The notes beneath the pieces were generated by a model, which ran no database searches, was not told the origin of the DNA, and saw only the letters and a list, made by a program, of their open reading frames with translations. The position numbers were made by a program, and so were the translations under genes. This document shows, in pieces, positions 1-12,500 of a stretch of 64,000 nt of DNA. This DNA is from Numida meleagris (taxonomy: Eukaryota > Chordata > Aves > Galliformes > Numididae), in the NCBI RefSeq assembly GCF_002078875.1, contig NC_034409.1, forward strand, positions 63,233,800 to 63,297,799. The letters are read 5' to 3'. The first letter of the stretch is position 1; each line of letters opens with the position of its first letter.

Positions 1-3000
1 TGTTACCTAGCTTCCTGAAAAACTGCTTGGATGCTTACCTAGGCATGTGGCAAGCTCATGTGTAACGCCCACTGAAGAGAAGAGGTGGGGATGCTGTCAC
101 CCCATTGTGGATTGGGTGTTTCCAAGGTTACCCTCATCATATTACCTTAATTTCAACAGATCTCTTGAGTGTTGAGTTGATGGTTAGATTTTGAAGGAGG
201 AAATGTGACTCTGCTGTATCGGGGAAACATGCTCACACTGCATTCCTGCAGATGGGGGACTTTGCCTGTTACCTGCACAGTGCTGCTTCAGACCTCAACT
301 GCTGGCACTGGATCGGAGGAGAAGCTTGCCTAAGTCTGTAAGCAGTGGTAAAGAATTGAGACTACCTCTGCTTTCAGAGTACCGCCCAGATGTTTGCTTA
401 CAAATGCATTTCTTCATGGATGCCTTAACTTATAAAATTTTTACAAATGAGAACCAAAACAGACATAGAAAATTAAGAAAACAAGTCCTGTAGAGCACGA
501 GGGATTACAGCAGCCCCTCTTCTTCCTTCATGTGGGCCTGCCTATTGTGTGGCTCACCATTTTATGCTGCTGGGGGAAGCCAATGCCATGTACACATGTT
601 GGAGGCTCCAGTGGACTGAGTAGATCGGAGCTGTGTGGCTTTCCTCATACTCTGCTACCTGACTGGCAAACTGCTCAGATGCTAAAGCATTTAGGTCTGT
701 TATGCAGGATTTCTCATCTGTGGTGTTGACTGGTAATGACATGATGGGTGGTGCTGAGGAAAATACACTTGGTCTTTTATTATACTGGACTTATTTAAGG
801 CCCCAGATCATTATGTCCTGATGCGCATGCTGTGATGCAAATAGTGAACATTATGATGATTTCACTTTAGCTGCTTGGGCCCTTTTATGTGTATTACACT
901 GCAACAAATTAGTTTTTTTTTTTTTTTTTAATTTTCAAAGATGCTGGAGTGCATGTGGCAGAGCCCCAGCTGCCTGCCTGCAGGAGGCACAGAGGAATTT
1001 TGCTGTGTAGGGAGAGCTTTGCTCAGTGGGCCAGGTGCAGTGTTATTTGCCTTCTTTTCTCTTCCCACTGCTTTCCTCTAAAACATGAGGCATGAGCTGG
1101 AGGCAAGAATCCAGCCTTGACGGAGTGCTATCCTGACCTGATATGACAGGCCTTGTGGAAGTGTTCAGCCTTGACCCTTTGTTGCTTTCAAGAGGGAAAT
1201 CCCATTAGATAACAACTGTACCAATGAGACTGGAAGCTTTTGTTTAGGTTTCCTAAGACCTGAAGACAGTAAAGAATGAAGCGATTTTTTTTACTCACCT
1301 CCTCCAAAAAAAGGAGAATTGTTGGAAAGATAGATGCTGGATGTATTTTGTTTCTTGAATAGTCCACAAAGTGTTGTACTTCTAACACTGTTTCATTTCC
1401 TATTTGATTCCTTCCTGGAAGAAGATGGAAAGGCTTGCTGCACTGGGAGAATATGTTTCATGAGTTGCTAGGTCACCTTGGAAAGTGAAAATGGATTGGG
1501 ACAGGAGAACTTATGAGGTTTATCAGGCAGCAGGAGTTGTGTGTGAGTCAGTCTAAAAGTTGGCCTCGAGGTTAGTGTGCTGGAGAAACCTCTTGTGAAC
1601 CACAGCACTGAATGGATAACAGAAATTGTTCAGATCCACTCCTTGCCAGTTTGCTGAAGCAGATTTGAATGAAATTTAATGTATAACTAGCCCCTAATTT
1701 CCAAAGCATTTTTGTGTGGATTTAGCAATCTGATTCCTGTCAAACCCAATGACTGTCATATTGACGCAAATACCAGGCAATATTTAGAAAATTTGGGAAA
1801 GGTATTTTGCCAAGCAAGGGGAAAAAAAACCCTCCCATTTAACATTCCTATAGAAGTCAGAAATACAGAAGAAGGGGAAAAAACCATACTGACGTATTGG
1901 CCATTCTAACAAAAATCATACTGTACTGGTCTTTTTTGGGAATGTTTTTTGAAGTTTTCCACTGGCTGGAGGCTTTTGAATGAAAGAAAAGACAAGACGC
2001 ATCTTCTGTCTTCAATTAACTTTGTTAATGATTAACAGAGCAGTGTAGTATGTGTGGTGCGTTTTAATTAAATCAGAGGAGACATGATTTGGACAAGATT
2101 TTAGTTTCACTTTGAAAGTTATTAAATAAACTGACACTGTTTGCTCTCTGAGGGTTCCTGGGAGCATCCGGTTAGTCGGTAATCCCCGTGCAGCTAGTGA
2201 AATAAAGTCCATTCCAAAACACCTAAGGGCCATTACCAGATATTAAAAACGAACAAGCCATCTAGCCAGGAATTTAACTGAACATTAATCTGCATGAAGC
2301 ACAGTCCTGATCTGAGGCTCCAACTTCATACATTTAAGCTAAGTTCAGGGACAAGGAAGGCCCAGGCTGAACATTCTGAGTCTAGGTTTTTCATTTTGAA
2401 TGCCTCTGAGCTGTTCAAGTAGCATAAGTTGTTGAACAGTCGATGGCTTCAGTGGATAGATTTGCTAGCAGAGTTTATTGGGTTGTTTGTGAAGCTGAGA
2501 TCTGGACCAGGGCTTGGATGTTGTTCACCAGTAAAATTTAGAGAATAATAAGACAGAAGCTCTTGGTACAGGAATGTCTCCATAAATTGACCCAGCAGGA
2601 AATGCACTTCCCCTTCCAGAGCTGTGTGTGTGTCTGCCTGTGCACTCATTTATATAAACTATTCCAGCAAAGAAGGACCAAACCCAAAGTCTGGACTCAG
2701 ACCATGGCTTCAGACAGAAGTGAGACAGCAGATACTCTCACTGATTGTGGTGACACACAAGGGTGAGCAGGTCCTATGTTTCAACTCTCCCAGTTTTCCT
2801 GGTGTTTACTGGGACATCTGTCAAGGCATCGGTGTCAACCCATCCCCACTCAGCAGAAGAGTCAAGGCTGTAAATTCCCTTGGCTAGATATACAGCTATT
2901 CTGTGTGCTTGTATCTCACCTACCACATTGTGGCTTTTTCTGTCTTTTGTGGCTAATAAGCGATTAATACTGTTCAGACCATGCCTGTTAGTACATTAAA

Positions 3001-3293
3001 AAGAATGTGAATAATTTTATATACAACCTGTTGTTGAAAGTGTTATTGAAATTAACTACTGTCAGAAACAGTTGAGGTGGAGAGGTCTTGTATTGACATT
3101 ACTGACAGCTTTTTCAGCTTTCTGTTTTGTGGACTCTGCAAGCATTGTAATACGTGGCTGTAAGCAGAAATCCTACAAGACCAATCACAAGTTTCTGGGA
3201 TTTGAATATTATCCTTCTCCCTGCGAAAGCTGAAATTTATTAATAGCAGTTACTGCTCCAAGCCCGCTACAGTTCAGGTATAAATGAGAGGCA

Positions 3294-3311
3294 GCAAATT
3301 TTAAAATTTGC
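3294..3311. repeat. Perfect 18-bp AT-rich palindrome
   Basis: The sequence GCAAATTTTAAAATTTGC is its own reverse complement. Three further bases on each side (GGC and GCC) also pair once a small mismatch is skipped. No protein-binding site is recognised with confidence. Confidence 0.7.
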
Positions 3312-4248
3312 CAGCCAAAATAATGTATTGCTTTTCATCTCTGTGAGAATTGGCAGGCGTCCCTGAAACTTTGTAAAGCACAATGGTATGGACACGGAAG
3401 TGAGTGGGGAAACAGGGGCCCTGCCCTGTGCTGCTGCTGGAGGCTGGAGAGAAATGGGCTCCTCTGAAGGGTGGCTCAGGGCTGGGGGATCAGAGCCTGT
3501 CAATCTGGAGCGACAGTGCGGGAGCACTGGGACAAGTTAAAGAGCCTTGAGGGAACTGTTCACACATGGTTTCCTCCATTTCACAAATTCAAATGACCAG
3601 GTGACTATATCCTAGCTCTTACTCTTTGACTGTTGTTTGGATCTTAGTGTTTATTTGAAAGCAGTGGAAACATAACATGAAACAAAAGCTATGCATTAGT
3701 GGAAGTAGTCTATCACACCCGTGAAAAATTATGCTTCTTATTTTTGAATTGTGCATTGCCCCATAAGTAATTGATAGGGAATGCAAACCTCAGCAGATAT
3801 GGTTTTCTAATCAAGGTTCAATTTACAGAGGAAGCTTTCCTTGGAATCTCATTTTAGCTCTTGTCTTTGAGTTTGTTTATTGTTGAAGCCATACCCGTTA
3901 ATAGTGATTCTTTCGTGTGAGAAGCAGGATAATATAAATATCTCAAGAACTGAGGACAGATGGAGAAAATGCACTTCTTGTCTCTGCAGAAGACAAAACT
4001 CTTGTCTGCACTATTCAAGGCCAACCTGTTCCAGGAAAGCAGACATCCAATAGGATTGAGTGCTGTGTGGGCTCTAGATGGGTTTTCAGTACCTGGAAGT
4101 ACATTACTGCAAGTATTTAACATTTCAGGGGCTTCAGGATCTCACATTTTGATGTTCAGGTTTATGTTTCCAATCCTGTAGAACCTGCTTATGCAAACAG
4201 TTCTATTGTCTGCTAAGTCATTAGCTACATGGTAATGTGTCTATGTGA

Positions 4249-4271
4249 GCATGCAAACCCTGTTTGCATGC
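4249..4271. repeat. Inverted repeat, 10-bp arms, octamer-like halves
   Basis: GCATGCAAAC and GTTTGCATGC are exact reverse complements separated by CCT. Each arm contains ATGCAAAC, one base from the POU-factor octamer ATGCAAAT. Function is not known; the symmetry itself is directly visible. Confidence 0.7.
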
Positions 4272-7180
4272 GCATCCATGATTTGCACCTGCATATACCC
4301 AAAACCAAGACTACGTATTCCAATTTCAGTATACATTTGAATGCATGTATCTACTCTTGTGGCTAGGTTAAGTATTAGTTGCAGATTTCACTGAGTACAT
4401 TCAAATTTCTGGCATTGCCGTGGTTTACATAGGCATCCAGGTAGAAATAACTATGACTTGTGGTTTGAAAAAAAAAAAGGGGAGGGGGGGGGAGAAATAG
4501 ATGTCATAGCTGTAGTATGGCTTCTTATTACTGAACTCTGTAAGACTGCAGAAGTCTTCCCACTGAGAAATGCAGAATCTCCATTACTTGAGATATTTAA
4601 AACTGGACCGAAAAGAAACAACTGTAAAGAGACAATTCAGCATTATTTGATGATGAAGTGCACAGCCTTATTTTTATGAGTACTCAAGAGATTTCCTCCA
4701 AGACCTCATGTATAGGTTGCCAGACTCTACCTACTGCCTATGAGTTAAGTGTTGTTCATCTGTTAAATTAAGTCCCTGCTCACATGCCGGTGTCCTAAAG
4801 TGAAGTCTTAGAGGAGGATGAATACAGATCCCTTTTGCCCTGCAAGATGCATACACTGAGTTCCCTGCAGTAAACTGTTGGGGCATTTCAGAACAGGCCT
4901 TAAAAAAGCCAGCAGTTTTTCTGCTTCATGAGAACATGAAAGACACTGTGGCATCTTTCCTTTTCCCAGAGAGGGAACAGTTAAAAATATTCTTTAAACA
5001 AGGAGCAGATGTTGATGTCATTAGAATGGATTTTCATGAAAAACAAGAGTTCTGTTTCTCTTTCAAAATGCCAGTAGCTTTGCAAAGATCACTACAAGTC
5101 TACCTACTTATTTCAGACTAGTGGCACACAGGAGAGATGCGCACGGTGAGCTATTTACTGTCTCTGAAACAAATCAGATATATTTCTGTAAGTTGTTTGC
5201 CTTCCTGTTTTAAAACTGCCTCAACTTGGGAAAGAACTAACAAAGAGCTACAGAAACTTGGAAGTACTTGAGATACAGAATGAGAATAGTGGGCAGAGCA
5301 GTGAAAGACAGAATCCACTGTCAACAAACAGATGCAGAGAGGAATAGGCTACGTATGGGAAGTCATGTTCTGGGCTATGCATGTGCCTTTGTCAGATTCT
5401 AAATACACTCTATAGTCTCAGAAGAAAAAGGATCCAAAGGTTATTGAGATCAGCCCGCTGAAAACTCTGCCTCCCATGCAAGAATGGTTAAGGTAAAAAT
5501 AACAAACAAAATGTGAAGTGGCTCTCTGGATGACCTCTGGACATTCCTATTGTTAGTATGAGGAGACGCTGGAACTTCCAGTAATAATTTCCTTTTGGAA
5601 AGCTCTCACGTCTCCTTCCTCCTCCTCATTTTGCTGCACTTAATGTTGACAAGCTATGAAAGGCCCTGCAGTTCCCTTCTTTGTAACCTAAACTCTCACA
5701 GAGCTGTTTGACTTGAATTCATTGGCGTAAATGACTTCTTTCAAGAGCCCTAGTTTTGTTTGTGTTTACATTTTTTTTCTTTCAGTTTTCTTGCTTAGGG
5801 GTCTTGGTGTTCTAAAGCAAGTAATCATCTCAGAAACATCAGAACATACAAAGAAAACAGGTTGTGAGACATGCCTGCCCTGTCACCATCATTTTTCATC
5901 CTTTAGATGCCCATTTGAATTTTCAAAATGTTCTAAGGGAAGGTAGTTTGCCTCTTGCTGCTCCATATGCAGCATTTTCACCTCAGGGCCACAAAAGAGA
6001 TTGTGTAACCCTCTCAGTTAAGTTACTGAAGAAAGTAAGCAACCTATATTTGACTTTAATGTAATGTGATTATTAAGTGCAAGGATGAACTCCTCCACCC
6101 CTTCTTTTTAAAGGCATTTGCAAGCATGGCAAAATCTTGGTTCAGTATCAGCCTCTTTCAGGAGAACCAGTTCAGCATTGCTGTAAACTTACAGAGCTGT
6201 TGAGTCTGCACCCAACTGAATGTGAATGCTTAGTATTACGTGTGTTGGCTGTGGTGATTGCTCCTTTGTATTGCAAACTGAATTATAAAATGTCCATATT
6301 AAAACAGTGATGTCCCTCAGCTGGAAGGGCCTTATGACTTAAACGATGAGCACAACTCTGAGAACAGCTGAAGCTGAAGTATCTTGGCCACTCACCAGTG
6401 CAATGTTATGCCACTAAGCACAGGTTAGCCCAGCCCCATTTGGCAGCATGGTCATTGCCTGTATGCAGTAGGCTTAACAGGACTGTGTCTAGAATTGCAT
6501 GCAGGGTCTTGAGACTTTGCACATGGGATAAGTCTTGCTTACTGAAATTTCTGGATGGAAAAAAATAATCAACACTAGTGCTGTTGAATTCAAAACCAAT
6601 ACTTGGTATGCGAACCTACAGATTTTCTCAAGCAGTTACTGACAAGGGTACCTTTTACAAATGAACGCTACAGGCAGTTGGGCAGAGAGACTGCTACAGT
6701 TTGGGACTGGAGCTTTTCTCACCTTATTTATCTTCAGTTCTTCATTTGTAGACAAAGGTGGCACATGAGTTGAGGATACACTTGTGTGGTCAGCATTGAT
6801 GATTGTTTAAGAATTCAATAGACAAAAGCCATCAGTTCTCAGTAGCGCTGTAGAGATCAAAACTGTGGGCAAGAAGACCCAATTTGGTATTAGAAGTCTT
6901 GCTTCAAGTCAAAAATAGACTGTGTAAATCACTGATTCAACTAGACAGGAAATGCTCCTCCAGACTTTTCTAATTCAAAACGTTATTTGGGATTTTAATT
7001 GGGATTCTTCTGTCTGTCCTAGTTTAAGGAGGGTAGTTTAAAACCATTCTAGGGTTTCCTACAAGTACAAAAGGCTTCTCCTGATCATAATGACCCCCCA
7101 AATAGGTCAGATTTGCCACACACAGCCAGAAGCTGCATGGCAGTAGGGAAAGTAGGATATTAAGAAGTATCTGGAACTTC

Positions 7181-7302
7181 TCACAGAATCACAGTGATCA
7201 AGATAGGGAGGGACTCCTGGAGGCCATCTGATCCAACCCCTTCTCAAGCTGGGCCGCCTAGAGAAGGTTACTGAGGCCCATGTCCAGTCAGGGAGTATTT
7301 CT
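7181..7302 (-). mobile_element. CR1 LINE fragment (3' end), antisense
   Basis: The segment opens with the inverted CR1 tail (AGAATCACAGTGATC), then the typical GGGAGGGACTCCTGGAGG and CATCTGATCCAACCCC stretches, then AGAAGGTTACTGAGGCCCA. This is the reverse complement of the CR1 3' end, severely 5'-truncated as most avian CR1 copies are. Confidence 0.85.
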
Positions 7303-9229
7303 TCTTTGAAGAAGTACTGCAAGATTTTAGAAGACAAGCCGTTTGCTCTCATTTGTACTCCATGTGGAAGCTGTTTTGTTTGTGAGCCGTGCGCAATAAC
7401 ACCAATAATCCAGAATGGATTGAAAAGTGTTTAGAACCAACTCAACCTGAAAAAAAAATGTTTCCGTGACACATTAGTAAATACAGACTTCCATTAGAAT
7501 TCTGTAGGGCTGCTTTGGAGCCCAGTCTGTAGTTTCACAAACATCATCTCTTGGATCTGGCATCTGATTAAAATGTATATTTTGGCAGAACAGAGATACA
7601 ATCTCTGTTTAACTAATGCACTTCTAGAGGGAAGAATTTTGCTTCTGTAATTCCTCAGTCATGAAATGCCTTTTCCAGGAGTCTTCTCGGGAGCATCCCT
7701 TCTCACTAGCATTTTACAAGAATTCTACACTTTCACATTGCCTTACATGCCCTCCTTCACTTGAGGACAAGGTAAAAGAATTGGAGAGGAACTGCCTGCT
7801 GTAATCTTATCTCATTTGCAGATCTCTCTACCATCACAGAAATAAAATTGATATTTTTCTCCATTTTCATTCAGCAGTGTAGACCTTTTCTTGCTTTAGC
7901 CCAGAATTCCTCTGGATTTTATACACTAAAAGATGGATAAAGCAAGTTTTATTTTTAAACATATTCTGGAACAGGGGTCTGAGTCTTCAGATAGTGCACA
8001 TGAAAATATAGCAATTTCTTGGGAGTACTGCAAACCTGTTCCTAAGTGTGTGAAAAACCTTAGCCTTTACATTCTTGCATGAGAATCCTTCACTTATCTG
8101 TAAAGCACAAAACTTCCTTTTTCACAAAAGTAATCTCCGGGAAACTGTAGAGCAGTTCTGGGGAGGGGAAAAAAAAATAATAATAAGAATAAAATTGGCT
8201 GCAGTATTTGAGCAGAACAGAAATGAGCATCAGTGCCCTGTGCCAAGTGCAGCCGTAGATTTCTTGCAAACTCTGAGCAGCAAGCTGCCAGGCTGGTGCC
8301 TCCCTGGGCACCCAGCATCCTCCATGGGCTCTGGAAGAGGGCTGACTCAGCTCACTCCAAGGGAAGAGTGCCACCTACTGAGCCCGCTCGCGCTCTCTCA
8401 GAGAAGGGCAAGCTCACAGGACAGATTTCCCTTTGGAGAATTAATCCATCCACACCCACCCCTGTAATTTGTGGGGTTTAACAAGATCACGGCCTGGGGT
8501 GGAATGGCTGCAGGACTGCACAGTAAGCTGTTTCAGTTTACTCGCATATGCGGGCTCGAAGAGGTATGAGAGCCAAGCATGTGAAATCACAGGAACCGAT
8601 GGTGCCTCCATTTAAATTACTTTGTTTGCATTTCTACTTTCTGCTTCATTCACTGGATTAGATGGAAGAACAGTGAGGGGAGCCTGTTCAGATTGATTTG
8701 GCACCAGACCTGTTTTTAATCCCATTGCTAAAGACGAGATGGTTTTATCCTAACTGCCGTTGAGCTTGCAGCTACTTCCCACTTCCCTGGATTTGTTCCT
8801 GCTTGGCAGTCACCCTCTAGTCTTTTGAGCTACCTTATCCAGCTTGACCTTTCACAAGTCAGACTGGATGCAAGTGCCTGCAATATGTTCAAGCAATGAT
8901 TTATGATGAAAAGGGAGGACTGTTTCCTGGACCATTGTTTTATATTTGGGTCCTCTCCCCTCATCATTTCTCTGCAGGCTGGAATGCGACTTCCCTACAA
9001 GCAAATACTTGTGAAGGCAGCTCTGCGCAGCACTCAGGCTGCTCCATGCTTGGACTGACTTGCTGAAACAGAAGCACTTTTTGTGAAAGTTGGATGGGGA
9101 GCAAGCACTGGTCGATCAAGTTGAGCAGCTGAGAAATCTGCAGGAATTTCTGTAACTGGAGGTCCAGCCAAAGAGCATCTATTAGAGAGAATACAGCACA
9201 AAAGCTAATAATCATATGATCTCGGAGCA

Positions 9230-9478
9230 GAGGGGGGTGAGGAAGGGGAGGAGGATACGGGATAGATAATGAGCCTCACAATAGGCAAATAGAGAGTGTC
9301 ATTACAGGAGCTGCAGGACCAGCCAAATGGTTAACCTGTGGGGTGGAAAGAGCATCCAATGAGTCTCGCATGCCTAAAAGGATAATGGCATTTTTATTAT
9401 CTCATTCCACGCCCTGATCATCTATCCATTTTCTCCCTGGAGCTGGCAGCGGTTTGCACTGATTCAGTCGCTACAGAC
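9230..9478 (+). promoter_or_regulatory. CALD1: Candidate non-muscle CALD1 promoter and 5' UTR
   Basis: This region sits immediately before the alternative first coding exon. Visible motifs are CCAAT at 9356-9360, a near-CArG CCTAAAAGG at 9373-9381 (five rather than six A/T between CC and GG, so imperfect), an AT-rich TTTTTATTAT at 9391-9400 that could serve as a weak TATA element, and an MCAT-like CATTCC at 9403-9408. The transcription start cannot be placed from sequence alone. Known biology: caldesmon genes use separate promoters for the MDDF-type and non-muscle short N termini. That this particular segment is active is inference. Confidence 0.5.
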
Positions 9479-9525
9479 ATGATCAGCAGATCATACTGCA
9501 GGCAGAACTTGTCAAGTCTTTCCAA
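9479..9525 (+). CDS. CALD1: CALD1 alternative first coding exon (non-muscle N terminus)
   Basis: The ATG at 9479 begins a 15-codon exon reading MISRSYCRQNLSSLS plus AA of a split Lys codon, followed by a consensus donor CAA|GTGAGT. The split codon is completed by the G that opens the exon at 30979, giving ...LSK-LSYQRNDDD. The pattern RQNLSSLSK resembles the RRSLAALSQ end of the human non-muscle (HeLa-type) caldesmon start, as I recall it, and replaces the MDDFERR... start of smooth-muscle forms. It would therefore yield brain/non-muscle caldesmon lacking the usual N-terminal basic segment. The phase match and donor make this more than chance, but it needs transcript evidence. Confidence 0.8.
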
Positions 9526-12500
9526 GTGAGTTGTCAATTTATTTTGCTATCTGTATAGATTTAGCCTTTCAGCGTTGCATAGGAATTGCTGGATGACGGT
9601 GATGGCAAAGAGGTGTAAAAAGTTGGGAAGTTGGTTGAACTGGGGATTAGCTGTTGGGCGTAGACTGGGTTCTTTCGCTCCTCTTTTTGCTATGTTGTCT
9701 GAAAGAAAAGGCTTTGCATATATGCAGTCATTTTTTATCTGAATTGCAGAATTTGAATTGCTTTATTCAGTGGCAGAAGAATATGTCAGAAAGACTGGTT
9801 GCTAATCGGAGTTGTATTAATGGGAAATTTACAGAAGTTTCATAGCTTGTGCGAAAACTTTCTTGTAACTCAGATTGCTTAATTCACCAAGTAAATAATG
9901 TCCTCATAGCACATTCATCCCTGAATGTGGGAGGGAAGAAAGAGAAGAAAATCAGTTAGCCTGTGCAATGTTGCCAAATAAATTGTCTAGTTTATTTGGG
10001 TCTAGTTTTGCTGTTTTGTTTGTCTGCTTCATATGTTGATGAGTGGGAAACAGGGTGCTACTATGTTTATAAAATACTGTGAAGTCATTTGTACAGTGGT
10101 GGTGTTTAACACTGGGGAGAAGTTTTCAAAATCGACTGAGATTTCTGAGTGCTAGTTTCTGGAGTTTCCAGCATCAAATCTTGTGCTCTTGAGAGATTTC
10201 TGAAACTCAGCCCCCCCAGGAAGTCCCTTCCAGGAATCTGAAATCCTTCGTTGTGATTTCAGATATTGAGTAATAAATAACAATTTAGCTAAGAGCGTGT
10301 CAAATAAACTTGTTTTTTGCTGGTCCGCAGTGGAACACAGCCACAAGCTGCAGCAGCCAGCCCTCCCATACTGCTGTATGGGAGCGGAGAGTTGCCTGGG
10401 CAGAAAGCTAGTTCCACTCCAACTGAGGGTAAAGCAAAGGAGTGATTTTGGCACTTTAAGGCTGTTATGGCGGGTGGAAACCAGAACGCTTGGTACCTGA
10501 TGTGGAGAGCTTGAGGTTCTCAGATAACCTTCAGACCCTTTTCACTGGCTTATTTTGCAGTCAGATTAGCTAAATCAGTCAGGGTCTGGCTGTTTTGCTT
10601 AAAAAACCAACAAAAGTATTTGGATATCCTTGCTGAGGGAGATTCTTCTCCAGTCTTCTCATGTGTGAGAGGGAACTGGCAGTGAGCTGGCTTTGTGCCA
10701 TGTGTGTCTCTGAAGCAAATGCTGGGAGGAATGTCTCAGTGTGTGTCCACTTTAACACCCACAATTATGTTCTGTGAAGTAAATGCACTGAAGTCAGTGA
10801 AATTATATCTGGATGAAGACAATTCAATCTTTTTCTCATGAAACATGACTAGCTACTATACCTTGTGTCTTGGGAGACTTGTATCCCATAGCACCTTCTA
10901 AACAAAAGCAGACACCTGACAACCAGACGTAGATTTTCTTTTGTCAAGAATTCCAGTAGCATATCTGAAGAAGAGTAGCAAAGTTCTTGTGGGGAGTAGG
11001 GCTTTCAAGAGAAATGAAATATGTGGCCAAAATTTGGAAACTGGTTTATTCCCTTTAAACAAGCCTACTCATGACCTCAGGCCAAAAGTGGGGAAGACAC
11101 CTTTAGCATTACCCAAGAAGACTTCTTCAAAGCATTGCTTGGTGAAATATATGATGAAATACTGCCCTTCCCAGGTGGAGGCATAATGTAATCATTCCAA
11201 GTGCTCATGCCTTCTCAGGAGATTGCAATGGAAAAGGAATATAAAAATTCTTATAAGTTAACTCTCTGGAGGCTCTCCAGGGAGAGGCAGGAGGCTGTTC
11301 TTGTGCTGCTTTGAATGAGGTACAGTAAGTTTTCTAACCCCTTGCAAATGTCCTCTAATGGCCCCTTTATATGATAGTTTCAGCTGCATCATTTAAAGGT
11401 ACTTTCTACACTCTTGGTGTGCTTGTAGAAAATCCTGTAATTGCTAAATAGTTGAATATAATCCTGTTAACATTTGATACACTGGAAATTAAAAGCAGAA
11501 GCTCTCATCATAGCCAAGAAATCATTCCGGTTGGCATGAAAATATAGACTGCTAAGTGAATGTATAGGGATTGAATTGGCTCTCTTTACTGGACACTAAA
11601 ATAAGCATTTACTGTGCAAGTTTCTAAGGAAAGCAGAAGTATTCTTTGCGAACAGGTAGAATGTTTTCTTCCAGCCAATGTAACTTTTGTCCAAACTTCA
11701 CAGATTTTTTCATTCACAGCTGGGATGCTGGAAGCTGACCTTCACAGCATTTTCTGATGGGTTCCTCATATTCTATGTTCTCATACATAATTCTCAGATT
11801 TTCTGTTTCTGGCCTGGGTGGTCAGGACAGATAATTGACTATTTTTTTTTTTTTTTTTTAAGGAGAAGGGCTGAAGAATCTGGCTAGTTCTGCTCTGAAA
11901 ATTGGTGCTGTTCATTTTCACTCAAAACCATCTTTTTCTTTCTGGTCTTTTCTGATTGTACATCTCATTTCTGTTCCTTAGTGGGAAATAACCAGTTCTT
12001 ACTTTTTAAAAGCCTTTTTTTTTATATTACGGAGGAAAAATAAGACGGGCATAATGTGACTAAACACCAGATGTGCTAAAATGTAGCAAAGGTTGTTTGT
12101 CTCCGTCTTAAAAACTGAGAAGTCACCCTCTGAAAGTGGCTCGTCTCCCTACACCGTCCTGTCCATTTCTGAGCTGTACAGTTTATTTATATCCAAGTTG
12201 CATATCAGTGCCCAATGCTTAAGAATGAATTCAAAACACCTAGGATAATAGATGAGTGCTTTTGATGCAAATATGTTTCTTTCTGCCTGGACCATATTGA
12301 TGTTAAGCACTCTGGTAACAACACTCCTTGTATACAGAGCATTAATTTTCACTGCCTAAGTGAAATGCTTAGGCTTTGGTGTACGGTTTACACATCATCA
12401 GGGACAATGGCTGTTGAAGACTAAATGTCCATTTAAAAATTTTGTTGCTGGATTTAGGAACTATCCTCACAGAACGTCACGAGAAAATTTCTACAACAGT

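Larger units (their letters stand above)
1..9229. other. CALD1: Non-coding upstream region or first intron of the long CALD1 transcripts
   Basis: No convincing exon is visible. Open frames here are short and lack domains. The stretch contains a T-run at 911-929, short GT-rich patches near 2623, an 18-bp perfect palindrome at 3294-3311, a 10-bp-arm inverted repeat at 4249-4271, a purine run near 4468-4494 and one CR1 fragment at 7181-7302. If the smooth-muscle promoter and its start exon lie upstream of the window, as I infer, this is intron in those transcripts and promoter-proximal flank for the non-muscle start at 9479. Confidence 0.6.
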
